Of a DNA stretch of 64,000 bases, positions 26,752 to 34,632 are shown piece after piece. Below the pieces are notes generated by a model. The model had not been told where the DNA came from. It made no database searches and worked only from the letters and a program-made list of their open reading frames with translations. The translations under genes were made by a program, and so were the position numbers. The DNA is taken from contig NZ_JAFNJS010000003.1 in NCBI RefSeq assembly GCF_019024325.1, positions 372,001-436,000 of the forward strand, read 5' to 3'. The DNA is from Falsiroseomonas tokyonensis (GTDB lineage Bacteria > Pseudomonadota > Alphaproteobacteria > Acetobacterales > Acetobacteraceae). Positions within the stretch are counted from its first letter, which is position 1; the number at the start of each line of letters is the position of its first letter.

Positions 26752-27842
26752 GGGTCCTGGTCGCCATGTCCGGCGGCGTGGACAGCAGCGTGGTGGCCGC
26801 GCTGCTGGTGGAGCAGGGGCATGAGGTGGTGGGCGCCACCCTGCAGCTCTACGACCATGGCGCCGCCATCCAGAAGAAGGGCGCCTGCTGCGCCGGCCAG
26901 GACATCCACGATGCGCGCCGCGTGGCCGAGACGCTGGGCATCCCGCACTACGTGCTGGATCGCGAAAGCCGCTTCCGCGCCGCCGTCATCGACGATTTCG
27001 CCGCCACCTATGCCCGTGGCGAGACGCCCATTCCCTGCATCCGCTGCAACCAGACGGTGAAGTTCCAGGACCTGGTCGAGCTGGCCCACGACCTCGGCTG
27101 CGAGGCCCTGGCCACCGGCCACTACGCCCGCCGCGTCGAGGGCCCGGAGGGCGCCGAGCTGCACCGCGCCGCCGACCCGCTGCGGGACCAGTCCTATTTC
27201 CTGTTCGCCACCACGCGCGAGCAGCTGGAGTTCTGCCGCTTCCCGCTGGGCGGGATGCCGGACAAGGCGGCGGTGCGCGCGGTGGCGGAGCGCCTCGGCC
27301 TGGCGGTCGCCGCAAAGCCCGACAGCCAGGACATCTGCTTCGTGCCGGAGGGCAGCTACGACCGCCTGGTGGCCAAGCTGCGCCCGGAAACCGCGGAGCC
27401 GGGCGAGATCGTGGATCTCTCCGGCCAGGTGCTGGGCCAGCACCAGGGCATCGGCCGCTTTACGGTGGGGCAGGGGCGCGGCCTCGGCCTGGGGGGCGGC
27501 GGCGAGCGGCTTTTCGTCCATGCCATCGAGCCGGGGCGGCGCCGCATCGTCGTTGCGCCCCGCGCAGCGCTGGTGCGGACCGAAGCTGTCGCGGGCGAGG
27601 TGAACTGGCTGGTGACCCCGCCGCAGGCGCCGCGCCGCGCCCAGGTGAAGCTGCGCGGGCGTGAAGCGCCGCGCCAGGCCGTGGTGGAATGGGACGCGGC
27701 GGCGCAGGTGATGCGCGTGACGCTGGACGAGCCCAATATCGTGGCCGCCGGCCAGGCCTGCGTTGTCTATGACGGAGACCGCGTGCTGGGCGGCGGCTTC
27801 CTGCGGGCCGCCGAGATTGACATGGCAGGTGCGGCAGCGTAA
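26748..27842 (+). CDS. mnmA: tRNA-specific 2-thiouridylase
   Basis: A 364-residue enzyme that makes 2-thiouridine at wobble position 34 of tRNA-Lys, Glu and Gln, using sulfur that comes from IscS. The PP-loop SGGVDSSV is at residues 8-15, the first catalytic Cys is in PIPCIRCNQTVKF, and the second is in KPDSQDICFVPEG. GIGRFTVGQGRGLG is the conserved C-terminal barrel region. It overlaps tenA by four bases. The operon thus links sulfur donor and sulfur user. tRNA-Met follows 27 bases downstream. Confidence 0.96.
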   Translation: MRVLVAMSGGVDSSVVAALLVEQGHEVVGATLQLYDHGAAIQKKGACCAGQDIHDARRVAETLGIPHYVLDRESRFRAAVIDDFAATYARGETPIPCIRCNQTVKFQDLVELAHDLGCEALATGHYARRVEGPEGAELHRAADPLRDQSYFLFATTREQLEFCRFPLGGMPDKAAVRAVAERLGLAVAAKPDSQDICFVPEGSYDRLVAKLRPETAEPGEIVDLSGQVLGQHQGIGRFTVGQGRGLGLGGGGERLFVHAIEPGRRRIVVAPRAALVRTEAVAGEVNWLVTPPQAPRRAQVKLRGREAPRQAVVEWDAAAQVMRVTLDEPNIVAAGQACVVYDGDRVLGGGFLRAAEIDMAGAAA

Positions 27843-27869
27843 TCGCGGCCCCGCCCTTGGGGAGCCTGG

Positions 27870-27946
27870 GGCGGCGTAGCTCAGCTGGTTAGAGCACGGC
27901 ACTCATAATGCCGGGGTCAGCGGTTCAAGTCCGCTCGCCGCTACCA
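27870..27946 (+). tRNA. tRNA-Met (CAT), elongator
   Basis: A 77-base cloverleaf with encoded CCA. The acceptor arm GGCGGCG pairs with CGCCGCT (first pair G-U), the D arm is GCTC...GAGC, the anticodon arm CGGCA-CTCATAA-TGCCG has anticodon CAT, and the T arm is AGCGG-TTCAAGT-CCGCT. The CTCATAA loop with GGGGTC variable region resembles elongator tRNA-Met rather than the initiator or tRNA-Ile2. TTTTT follows the CCA directly and may help termination. Confidence 0.95.
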
Positions 27947-28012
27947 TTTTTGGTTGCACGCATCCACCATCACGCCCCTATGATGAACGTTCCTTTGCTG
28001 GAAGGTTCATCC

Positions 28013-29827
28013 ATGAGCCGTGGCCGGCCGCCTCTGCCCTGCCTCAAGGCGCGGGCGCTCCCCTTCATCATGGGCCTGCTGGCCATCCAGCTGGTGTTGG
28101 CGCCGCCGGCTGTTGCCTGGTGGTTCACCAAGATCGTCAGGCTGGCCGAGGACGTGCCAGGCCCTGCGCCGGGAACATCAGCCGGTGCGGCCAGCAGCGG
28201 CCGCTGGGGATCCGCCCTGCACCGCTCGGAAGCCGTCGCGCTGGCTGGCGTGGTCTCCGGCTCGGCGATCTACGCGGACATGGTCGGCGGCCAGCTGATT
28301 CTGGAGGCGGTCCGCGGTGGCGCGCGCGCCGTCATCGATCTGGGCGATGATGTTGCCGGAAAGCTCGCGGCAGCTATGCGTGCCATGCCCACGGCGGGCG
28401 GCCAGGTGATTGCCATTTCGGACGACACGGCGCGCGCGCTCGGCCAGCGGCTTGATGGTCTCATCTCGCAGGCGGATGTGCGCATCCTCCGCCGCGGTTT
28501 CCCGCCGCTTCCGGTCACGCGCCTGGACATCCCGGGCAGCACGCCGCGGTACTTCGTGCAGTTCAGCCCCGGCCTTGTTGCTCCCCTCGAGGTGCAGCTT
28601 TCCGAGGAAATGGCCAGGATCCTCACGGCGACCGTGCGGCGCGATGCCATCCGCGTCATGCCTCTGTTCAGCACCACCGACGTGGACACCCTCCTTGCCC
28701 TGGCGAACGCGGCCGGCGACCGGATGGTGGATCTGCGTTCGTTCATCCAGGGCAGCGCGCGCCTTCAGATGAAGGAGATGCAGGACAAGCTGGTCATCGC
28801 GGTCGGCCATGTCGAAGGCGACGCCTTCGCGGTGCGAAACGCGTCGGGAGCGCTTGAGCGGCGTATCCCTTTTTCGGAGCTGGAGCGCGAAGCTCGGGAG
28901 AGCAATGCGACAATCATGCTCTCCGCCGGGTGCAGGTGCTTCGCCGAGGGTGCGGCTTCGGGCTTTGTAAGGCCCATCACGGATCTGGAAGTGGCCGCGT
29001 CGCTTCGTGCGGCCTTGGAAGCGCGCACGAATGCAGAGTTCTTCGCCAGTTTCGGTCAGCCTGGCAATCCCTTCGTCATCACTGGCGAAACCCTGCAACG
29101 CCTTGCGGACGACCAGGCCTTCCGCCTTGAAAGACTGGCGCGGCACGACGCGGCCGTTCAAGGCGCGTCGATCAGTATTCGCATCTTCAGCGCGGTGAGG
29201 CAGGGTTCCGTGCTGGGGCCGGTGTTGGAAGGTATTCTCGGTTGGTATGTGATCGGATGGTTCGGCGTCCTGTTCTTGTTCCGACATAGCCGGGATCAAT
29301 TCCGGAGCCTGTTTCCCGTGCTGCCGAACCCGGTCATCAGGCCATTCCTTGCCCGCATCTGCCTGGTTCTTCGCGAGGCGATCTTCTGGTGTCTCGCGCC
29401 GTTCGTCGGCGGAATGGTGTTGCTGTTCGTGCTGTTTGGCGGGTGGAAATCCAGGGGCGAGCTGCACGCGCTGGGCTGGTCGGCCGTTCTCAAGCCAACC
29501 GCGTTTCTTTTCTCCGTTGCCTACATGCTGATCAGCCTGGTCATCACCCTGTTCATTCTGGTGTCCTGCTTCGGCCTGATGGCTGCGATGGCAGTTCCCT
29601 TGGTTTCCTGGATATTCGATCAGTCCCAGACAGCAGGGGTGGTCCTGGGCATCGCGGGGATCCTGGTGTCGCTGTGGCTGCTCATCGTCGCCTTCGGGAA
29701 AATTTTTGCCGTGGTTGCCGCCGTCCTCGATAAGGCGATTCAGCGCTATCCGCTCATGAGCTATGCTGTCGGGATCGTCGCTCTTCCATTGGTCGTCGCG
29801 GTGGCGGCTTTCAGTGAGGGCTGGTAG
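28013..29827 (+). CDS. Membrane protein with possible caspase/CHAT-like core; unknown
   Basis: A 604-residue protein I do not recognise. Residues about 16-36 are a hydrophobic signal or anchor. Residues about 70-390 are soluble, and 400-600 hold five or six membrane helices. In the soluble part, a strand ending AVGHVEGDAFAV (H266) is followed 41 residues later by NATIMLSAGCRCF (C307, C309). A beta strand ending in His-Gly-type residues and a second ending in Leu-Ser-Ala-x-Cys is the layout of clan CD peptidases (caspase, CHAT), so H266/C307 may be a dyad; this is inference from pattern. Start ATG 28013 follows GGAAGG eight bases upstream; the longer frame from 27908 overlaps the tRNA. Base composition is visibly less GC-rich than neighbours. 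The next gene follows by 17 bases. Confidence 0.7.
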   Translation: MSRGRPPLPCLKARALPFIMGLLAIQLVLAPPAVAWWFTKIVRLAEDVPGPAPGTSAGAASSGRWGSALHRSEAVALAGVVSGSAIYADMVGGQLILEAVRGGARAVIDLGDDVAGKLAAAMRAMPTAGGQVIAISDDTARALGQRLDGLISQADVRILRRGFPPLPVTRLDIPGSTPRYFVQFSPGLVAPLEVQLSEEMARILTATVRRDAIRVMPLFSTTDVDTLLALANAAGDRMVDLRSFIQGSARLQMKEMQDKLVIAVGHVEGDAFAVRNASGALERRIPFSELEREARESNATIMLSAGCRCFAEGAASGFVRPITDLEVAASLRAALEARTNAEFFASFGQPGNPFVITGETLQRLADDQAFRLERLARHDAAVQGASISIRIFSAVRQGSVLGPVLEGILGWYVIGWFGVLFLFRHSRDQFRSLFPVLPNPVIRPFLARICLVLREAIFWCLAPFVGGMVLLFVLFGGWKSRGELHALGWSAVLKPTAFLFSVAYMLISLVITLFILVSCFGLMAAMAVPLVSWIFDQSQTAGVVLGIAGILVSLWLLIVAFGKIFAVVAAVLDKAIQRYPLMSYAVGIVALPLVVAVAAFSEGW

Positions 29828-29844
29828 CCGGGACATGGGACACG

Positions 29845-30558
29845 ATGAGAAGCGAGGCGTTGGGAACGGGCGACCTGCCTATTGGCGCCTTCTCGTCCCT
29901 CGGCAGGTTGTTGCGAGAGGAAGAGCCACAGCAGGCATCCGCCCTGGTCGGCGAATACCCGGAGATTTCGCCCTGGCTGGCGGAGGTCAAAGTTCTGGGA
30001 AGGCCAGAACGGGAAGCGGGCGGAAGCAGCCAGGACAGCGAGCTGCGTGAGAGGCGGCTGAACGAAGGGCTCATGCGCACCGCGCGCCTCGGCCTTTCCG
30101 CCGCCAGCAACAGGGTGGAGCGCCTGCTGACCTCGCTTCCGCGGCGTGCGCGGCTCGCCAAAAGATTGAAGCTTTTCGGGAGCATGATCTCAACGGTCAC
30201 AAGCGCCGGCGTGATCGCTGCGCTTGCACTTGCGCAGCAGGAGGCCGCTTTGGCCACCAGCTTTCTGAGCTTCTCTAGTTCCGTCATTGCCCTGGTGGGC
30301 GAACACATCGAATCGCCGCTGTTCGGGACAAGAAAGAACCTAAGTGAGCTGATTGTCGATCTTTCCGGCATTGAGCTTGAGATCAGGAATGCGCAGATTT
30401 CGGTCTTGGAAATCGCAGGCTCGCGCGATAACGCTGCCGCTGCCGGCCTGGCCCGCAAGGTGAACGAGATTGCGGCCCGCCTGCGCGCTCTGGAGGTGCT
30501 GGAAGGCGTCGATCCTGGCGACAGGCCGCCTGCAAAGGCGAAAGCGCCGAACGGGTGA
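29845..30558 (+). CDS. Hypothetical small membrane partner protein
   Basis: A 237-residue protein of unknown function, 17 bases downstream of the caspase/CHAT-like membrane protein gene and with the same lower-GC composition, so probably cotranscribed. The N-terminal third is charged and polar. A basic stretch RRARLAKRLK leads into two adjacent hydrophobic segments, FGSMISTVTSAGVIAALALA and ATSFLSFSSSVIALV (about residues 112-156), a hairpin-like membrane insertion. The last 70 residues (SELIVDLSGIELEIRNAQ, then KVNEIAARLRALEVLEG) look like an amphipathic or coiled-coil tail. I cannot name a family. GGGA before the ATG is a weak RBS. Confidence 0.6.
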   Translation: MRSEALGTGDLPIGAFSSLGRLLREEEPQQASALVGEYPEISPWLAEVKVLGRPEREAGGSSQDSELRERRLNEGLMRTARLGLSAASNRVERLLTSLPRRARLAKRLKLFGSMISTVTSAGVIAALALAQQEAALATSFLSFSSSVIALVGEHIESPLFGTRKNLSELIVDLSGIELEIRNAQISVLEIAGSRDNAAAAGLARKVNEIAARLRALEVLEGVDPGDRPPAKAKAPNG

Positions 30559-30711
30559 CACAGGACCTGCGCGATGTCGGAATGACGGGCAGCAGGCGCT
30601 GCTGAAGGCCACATCGCGGGTCTGACTGCCTTCGCCGGGGCCGCCACGCTCCACAGGCCAGGGAACCACCCGCACCATCCCTCCGTTGCGTCCGCATCGG
30701 CGGGGGTGCGC

Positions 30712-31557
30712 ATGGCGGAAACACGTCTTTGGCTGGAATGGCTCGCCCGCTTTGGCTACGCGGCGCGCGGCGCGGTGACGCTCGTGGTCGGGCTGCTGGC
30801 GCTGCTGGCGGCGGTTTCGCCGGGCGGCGATGTCACCGGCTCGCGCGGGGCCATCCAGACCATCTTCACCCAGCCCTTCGGCGTGGCGCTGATCGCCATC
30901 GCCGCGGCCGGCCTGTTCGGATTCGCGCTGTGGCGCCTGTGCCAGTCGGTCTTGGATGCGGATGGCCGCGGTCGAGATGCCAAGGGCCTCGCGGTTCGGC
31001 TGGGGCAGGGTGTTTCCGCCGTCACCTATCTCGGCCTCGGCATCTTCGCGGTTGGGCTGGTGCTCGGCCGTGGCGGCGGGGGGGCTGACGAGAATGAGTC
31101 GGTGCGGGATTGGACCGCCTGGCTTCTCACCCAACCTTTCGGCCGCTGGCTGGTGGCAGCTGTCGGCCTGGCGGTCATCGGCGCGGCGCTGGGCATGGCG
31201 GCGCAGGCCTGGACGGCGCGCTTTCGCGAGGAACTGTCCTGCGATGCGCGCGCGGCGCGCTGGGTGGTGCCGCTGGGGCGCGCCGGTTATGCGGCGCGCA
31301 GCCTGGTCTTCCTGCTGATCGGCGGCTTCCTCGTCCTGGCCGCCTGGCAATCCGACCCGAGCGAGGCGCGCGGGCTGGGCGGCGCGTTGCTGGCCCTGCA
31401 GGCGCAGCCCTATGGCCGCGGGTTGTTCGGCCTGGTGGCACTGGGTCTCGCCGCCTTCGGCGCCTTCGAATTCGCCGAGGCGCGCTACCGGCGGATCCGG
31501 CCGCCGCGGCCGGAGGCGGCCGCCGCGGCGGTGATGCGGGCGGCCCGCGGCGGATAG
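30712..31557 (+). CDS. DUF1206 domain membrane protein
   Basis: A 281-residue integral membrane protein with three repeats of a two-helix unit, each beginning with an aromatic/Arg segment: WLARFGYAARGAVTLVVGL, VRLGQGVSAVTYLGLGIF and VPLGRAGYAARSLVFLLIGG. This matches the DUF1206 triplicated architecture (six membrane helices). Function is unknown; related proteins are small membrane proteins often found near stress genes. The ATG at 30712 is preceded by GGGGG; a GTG two codons upstream is an alternative. GC content returns to the chromosome norm here. Confidence 0.85.
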   Translation: MAETRLWLEWLARFGYAARGAVTLVVGLLALLAAVSPGGDVTGSRGAIQTIFTQPFGVALIAIAAAGLFGFALWRLCQSVLDADGRGRDAKGLAVRLGQGVSAVTYLGLGIFAVGLVLGRGGGGADENESVRDWTAWLLTQPFGRWLVAAVGLAVIGAALGMAAQAWTARFREELSCDARAARWVVPLGRAGYAARSLVFLLIGGFLVLAAWQSDPSEARGLGGALLALQAQPYGRGLFGLVALGLAAFGAFEFAEARYRRIRPPRPEAAAAAVMRAARGG

Positions 31558-31693
31558 GGACCGGCCAGAGCGGCGCCTTGGACAGGCCAGGCGGCGGGGA
31601 TGGCTGATCCTATCGCGCCGATCGGCATCAACCTGTTCTGCCGCCCCCGCCGCCCGTGTTAGCGGTAGCGACGAAAGGGTGGAGGCGCGCAGC

Positions 31694-32068
31694 ATGACGA
31701 TGGATCGAAGCCATTCGGAGGGGCCGCAGCCGCTGGACCTGGCGGCGCTGGACCAGGTGGTCGGCGGCCAGGGCGGCGGCACGCAGATGCAGCCGGACGA
31801 AGGTGGCATGGGCGGTTCCCCCGGCTTCATCGGCGACGGCGGACAGGGCGGGCAGGGTGGCGACTCCGGCATGCTGTTCGGCTCCGGCGGCGCGGGCGGT
31901 ATTGCGGGGCCTGGCGGCGAGGGTGGCGATGGCGGCATGTTCGGCGGCAGCGGTGGCGCCGGCGGCCAGGGCACTGGCGTCGGGGGAGAGGGCGGCAATG
32001 GCGGCGCGGTAGGCCTCTTGGGGCCGGGTGGCGCGGGCGGCGCCGGCGGTAGCGGCGGCCAGCCCTGA
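31694..32068 (+). CDS. Glycine-rich peptide precursor with double-glycine leader
   Basis: A 124-residue protein starting MTMDRSHSEGPQPL, with GGAGG eight bases upstream. Residues 14-25 read L-D-L-A-A-L-D-Q-V-V-G-G: hydrophobic residues at -12, -7 and -4 and Gly at -2 and -1, the consensus of leaders cut by C39-peptidase ABC exporters. After the GG, about 98 residues are over half Gly, with three imperfect units resembling G-M-x-F-G-x-G-G-A-G-G (GMLFGSGGAGG, GMFGGSGGAGG, GLLGPGGAGG). It resembles microcin B17-type and PGRS-like glycine repeats; no Cys is present, so thiazole formation is unlikely. No C39 exporter or modifying enzyme is seen in the window. It could be a bacteriocin-like or surface peptide. 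Confidence 0.75.
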   Translation: MTMDRSHSEGPQPLDLAALDQVVGGQGGGTQMQPDEGGMGGSPGFIGDGGQGGQGGDSGMLFGSGGAGGIAGPGGEGGDGGMFGGSGGAGGQGTGVGGEGGNGGAVGLLGPGGAGGAGGSGGQP

Positions 32069-32085
32069 GCTGCGGCGGCCGCAGC
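32069..32085. terminator. Hairpin between convergent peptide genes
   Basis: GCTGCGG-CGG-CCGCAGC is a perfect 7-bp stem with a 3-base loop, starting one base after the TGA of the glycine-rich gene and 14 bases before the stop of the convergent 77-residue gene. There is no T-tract. It probably stabilises or ends both transcripts. Confidence 0.5.
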
Positions 32086-32098
32086 CCGGCCGCCAACG

Positions 32099-32332
32099 TC
32101 AGTCGCCGATCGAGCCGACCAGCTTGCAGGCGGCGCCGACGCAATGGCCCACGGCGGTCACGCCATCCACCACCAGCCCGCCCAGCTGCCCGACCAGCTC
32201 CAACCCCGTTGTCGCATTGTCCAGCTGGGAGAGCGTGTCCCCGGCGGCCTGCTGCTCGGCGGCCTTGCGGGCGCGTTCCACCTGTTCGGCATTGTGGGTG
32301 GCGATGGACACGGCCTTGTCAGGCTCCATCAT
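32099..32332 (-). CDS. Small peptide gene, 77 residues, possible bacteriocin-like
   Basis: The N-terminal 40 residues are polar and charged (VERARKAAEQQAAGD), and the C-terminal 35 are hydrophobic and Gly-rich: LELVGQLGG, then LVVDGVTAVGHCVGAACKLV with two Cys five residues apart. GGAGGAAAGG eight bases upstream of the first ATG is an excellent RBS, so the small frame is probably translated. The layout (leader-like half, LGG, then membrane-active-looking half) recalls class II bacteriocins, but position -4 before GG is Gln, not hydrophobic, so a canonical GG leader is not supported. It is convergent with the glycine-rich precursor. Confidence 0.6.
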   Translation of the reverse strand: MMEPDKAVSIATHNAEQVERARKAAEQQAAGDTLSQLDNATTGLELVGQLGGLVVDGVTAVGHCVGAACKLVGSIGD

Positions 32333-32453
32333 GCGGACATCCTTTCCTCCGGCGCTCCTGCGCAGGGGTTACGCTGGAGTCCAATGAAGGCGAAAGGGTG
32401 ACCCGAGGGCGCGCGCCGCGAAGCGTGATGGTCACCGCCCCGGTGCCAGCCGG

Positions 32454-33212
32454 TCAGGCCGGCGGCAGCCGCAGCGCGCCATCAAGCCGGATGGTCTCCC
32501 CGTTCAGCAGGGGATTGGCGGCGATGGCCAGCACCATGGCGGCATATTCCGCGGGTTGTCCCAACCGCGCCGGGAACAGCGGCATCCTGCCCAGGCTCTC
32601 CCGCGCCTCCGGCGTCAGCGTGTCCATCAGCGGCGTGTGGAACAGGCCGGGCGCGAGCGTCACCACCCGCACGCCGAAGCGGGCCAGTTCGCGCGCCGCG
32701 GGCAGGGTCAGCGCCACCACGCCGCCCTTGGAGGCCGCATAGGCGCATTGGCCGATCTGGCCCTCATAGGCGGCGATGGAGGCGGTGGCGACGACCAGGC
32801 CGCGCTGGCCATCGGCGAGCGGTTCGTTGGTGGTCATGCGCGCGGCCGCCAGGCGCAGCAGGTTGAAGGTGCCGACCAGGTTCACGCGGATCACCCGCTC
32901 GAACAGCGCCAGGTCATGCGGGCCCTGGCGGCCGGCGACGCGGCCGGCCGGGGCGATGCCGGCGCAGGCGACGGCCAGGCGCAGCGGGGCGAGGCCGGCG
33001 GCGGCCTCCACCGCCTGGGCCAGCGGCGCTTCCTCCGCCACATCGCCCGCCACGGCCAAGCCGCCGATGCGCGCGGCCACGGCCTCCGCGGCCTCCCGGT
33101 TGATATCGACCACCACCACCTTGGCGCCGGCCGCGGCCAGCGCCTCCGCCGTCGCGGCGCCGAGGCCGGAGCCACCACCAGTGACGACCGCCGATGCGTC
33201 CCGAAGATCCAT
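32454..33212 (-). CDS. SDR family oxidoreductase (3-hydroxyacyl-CoA dehydrogenase-like)
   Basis: A 252-residue short-chain dehydrogenase. The N-terminus has VVTGGGSGLGAATA (cofactor glycine motif), then VVVVDINREAAEA whose Asp favours NAD, VACAGIAPAG (N-A-G equivalent), VATASIAAYEG with catalytic Ser, and YAASKGGV with Tyr and Lys. APGLFHTPLM completes the family pattern. The sequence resembles type-2 3-hydroxyacyl-CoA dehydrogenases. It ends next to the small peptide gene and starts two bases after the enoyl-CoA hydratase gene ends, so the pair probably performs hydration and oxidation of an acyl- or aryl-CoA chain. Confidence 0.9.
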   Translation of the reverse strand: MDLRDASAVVTGGGSGLGAATAEALAAAGAKVVVVDINREAAEAVAARIGGLAVAGDVAEEAPLAQAVEAAAGLAPLRLAVACAGIAPAGRVAGRQGPHDLALFERVIRVNLVGTFNLLRLAAARMTTNEPLADGQRGLVVATASIAAYEGQIGQCAYAASKGGVVALTLPAARELARFGVRVVTLAPGLFHTPLMDTLTPEARESLGRMPLFPARLGQPAEYAAMVLAIAANPLLNGETIRLDGALRLPPA

Positions 33213-33214
33213 GA

Positions 33215-33988
33215 TCAGCTTTCCCCCAGCCTGGCCGCCCGCTTCTCCAGGAAGGCGGCGAGGCCAGCCTGCGCCTCCGGCCCGGTCTGCGCCAAGGCGG
33301 CCATCATGCTTTCGACGAAGAGGCCGTCCTCCTCCGCCATGTCCTGGATGCGCGGCAGGGCCTGCAGCACGCCCATCACGGTCAGCGGCGCCATCTGCGC
33401 GACCTTGGCGGCCAGCGCCTCGGCCTGGGCCAGCGCGCCGCCGGCCTCCGTCACATAGGTCACCAGCCCGGCGCGCTCGGCGGCGACGGCGTCCAGCGCG
33501 CGGCCGGTCAGCATCATATCCGCCATCCGCGCCGTGCCGATCAGCCGCGCCACATGCACGCTGGCGCCGCCGCCCACGAAGATGCCGCGCGAGCCCTCCG
33601 GCAGGGCGAACAGGGCAGTGGGATCGGCCACGCGGATATGGCAGGCGCCGGCGAGCTCCAGCCCGCCGCCGACGCAGGCGCCGTGGATCGCGGCGATGGC
33701 CGGGATGCGGCCCGTGCGGATGCGGCGGAAGGTGGCGTGCCAGGAGCGCGAGTGATGAAACACCGCCTCCGCCGTGCGGGCGCCGTGTTCGGACAGGTCG
33801 AGGCCGGCGCAGAAGCAGGGGCCGTTGCCGTGGATCACCATGGCCCGCGCCGATGCCTGCGCCTGCATCACCGCCGCATCCAGCGCGGCCAGCATCGCGT
33901 CGTTGATGGCGTTGCGCTTGGCGGGGCGGTTCAGGCCGATCCAGGCGACGCGGTCCCGCAGCTCCAGGCGGACCAGCTCCTCGGCCAT
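33215..33988 (-). CDS. Enoyl-CoA hydratase/isomerase family protein
   Basis: A 257-residue crotonase-fold protein. RPAKRNAINDAML is the substrate-binding N-terminus, CFCAGLDLSEHG the first oxyanion-hole block, and AIHGACVGGGLELAGACHI the second, with LPEGSRGIFVGGGAS carrying the usual Glu region. Crotonases in hydroxycinnamate clusters hydrate or cleave feruloyl-CoA. The ATG at 33988 follows AGGAG at a normal distance. The promoter region holds a perfect GTTATG-ATG-CATAAC palindrome 16 bases upstream, likely bound by the MarR protein encoded next door. Confidence 0.9.
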   Translation of the reverse strand: MAEELVRLELRDRVAWIGLNRPAKRNAINDAMLAALDAAVMQAQASARAMVIHGNGPCFCAGLDLSEHGARTAEAVFHHSRSWHATFRRIRTGRIPAIAAIHGACVGGGLELAGACHIRVADPTALFALPEGSRGIFVGGGASVHVARLIGTARMADMMLTGRALDAVAAERAGLVTYVTEAGGALAQAEALAAKVAQMAPLTVMGVLQALPRIQDMAEEDGLFVESMMAALAQTGPEAQAGLAAFLEKRAARLGES

Positions 33989-34003
33989 CGGCGTCTCCTG
34001 TTT

Positions 34004-34018
34004 GTTATGATGCATAAC
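34004..34018. promoter_or_regulatory. MarR operator 1 (hydratase side)
   Basis: GTTATG-ATG-CATAAC is a perfect palindrome with a 3-base centre, lying between the enoyl-CoA hydratase start and the end of the MarR gene. The same 13-base core TTATGnTGCATAA occurs at 34573-34585 before the CoA ligase gene. Two copies in front of two divergent arms, flanking a MarR gene, make it a strong operator candidate. Confidence 0.7.
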
Positions 34019-34049
34019 ATTAGGCGCCGGTGCGGTGCCGGGCAAGCGG

Positions 34050-34517
34050 TCAGCCGCCGGCGATCCGGCGCAGCGCGGTCAGCAGGGCGGCGCGATCCGC
34101 GGGCCTCAGCCGGGCCGCCAGTTGGCGTTCGGCGGCGGCTTCCGCTTCCTCCCCCTGGCGCAGCAGCGCGCGGCCCGCTTCGGTCAGGCGCAGGCGGTTG
34201 GCGCGGCGGTTGCCCTCCTCCTCGTCGCGGCGGATCAGCCCTTCCTGTTCCAGCGCCGCGAGAAGGACCGTCAGGTTCGAGGGCTTGATGCGCAGCGCCT
34301 CGGCCAGCAGCGCCTGGCGGATATCCGGATTCGCCTCGACCAGCAGCAGCACGCCAAGCCGCCCCGGCGTCAGCCCCAGCGGGCCCAGGCCGCGCTGCAG
34401 CGTGTCGAAGCCCGACTGCTGGGCCAGGCGCAGCCAGAAGCCGAGCTTGTCGTCGAGCGGCGCGAGGTCGGTTTGCTCCACCCGCGGTTCGGCGGGCAGG
34501 CGGCGGGGCAGGGCCAT
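34050..34517 (-). CDS. MarR family transcriptional regulator
   Basis: A 155-residue winged-helix repressor. The helical dimerisation region is at the ends, and LAEALRIKPSNLTVLLAALEQ (recognition helix) followed by GLIRRDEEEGNRRANRLRLTEAG (wing with Arg-rich tip) forms the DNA-binding core. MarR proteins in hydroxycinnamate clusters (CouR/FerR type) release DNA on binding an aryl-CoA. Its position between the hydratase and the ligase genes, both with the same palindrome upstream, fits that. It may also repress itself through operator 2, which lies about 55 bases upstream of its start. Confidence 0.9.
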   Translation of the reverse strand: MALPRRLPAEPRVEQTDLAPLDDKLGFWLRLAQQSGFDTLQRGLGPLGLTPGRLGVLLLVEANPDIRQALLAEALRIKPSNLTVLLAALEQEGLIRRDEEEGNRRANRLRLTEAGRALLRQGEEAEAAAERQLAARLRPADRAALLTALRRIAGG

Positions 34518-34572
34518 GGCTTTCGCTTACAGGATTGCAGGTGATGCTTGGAAGAGCCCGCGCGCCATACTA

Positions 34573-34585
34573 TTATGGTGCATAA
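34573..34585. promoter_or_regulatory. MarR operator 2 (CoA ligase/MarR side)
   Basis: TTATG-GTG-CATAA is a perfect 5-bp-arm palindrome with a 3-base centre, matching operator 1 over the core and flanking C (CATAAC). It sits in the divergent region between the MarR gene and the CoA ligase gene, 47 bases before the ligase ATG, where it could cover either promoter. Confidence 0.7.
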
Positions 34586-34632
34586 CAATGGATCGCCGGA
34601 TGGGGTGCCGCTTCACGGCGTGGGAGGAAGAG

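Noticed and set aside
27908-28012. An upstream extension of the membrane protein gene starting inside tRNA-Met
   Set aside because: The extra 35 codons overlap the tRNA, and a good RBS with ATG exists at 28013.
27923-31700. An attachment-site repeat of the tRNA-Met 3' end downstream, as for an integrated island
   Set aside because: I searched by eye for gttcaagtccgctcgccg-like sequence up to 31700 and saw none; no integrase is present. Acquisition is suggested only by composition.
32099-32332. The 77-residue peptide as a second canonical GG-leader bacteriocin
   Set aside because: LVGQLGG has Gln at -4 and no hydrophobic residue at -12, so it does not match the leader consensus. It is kept only as an unassigned small gene.
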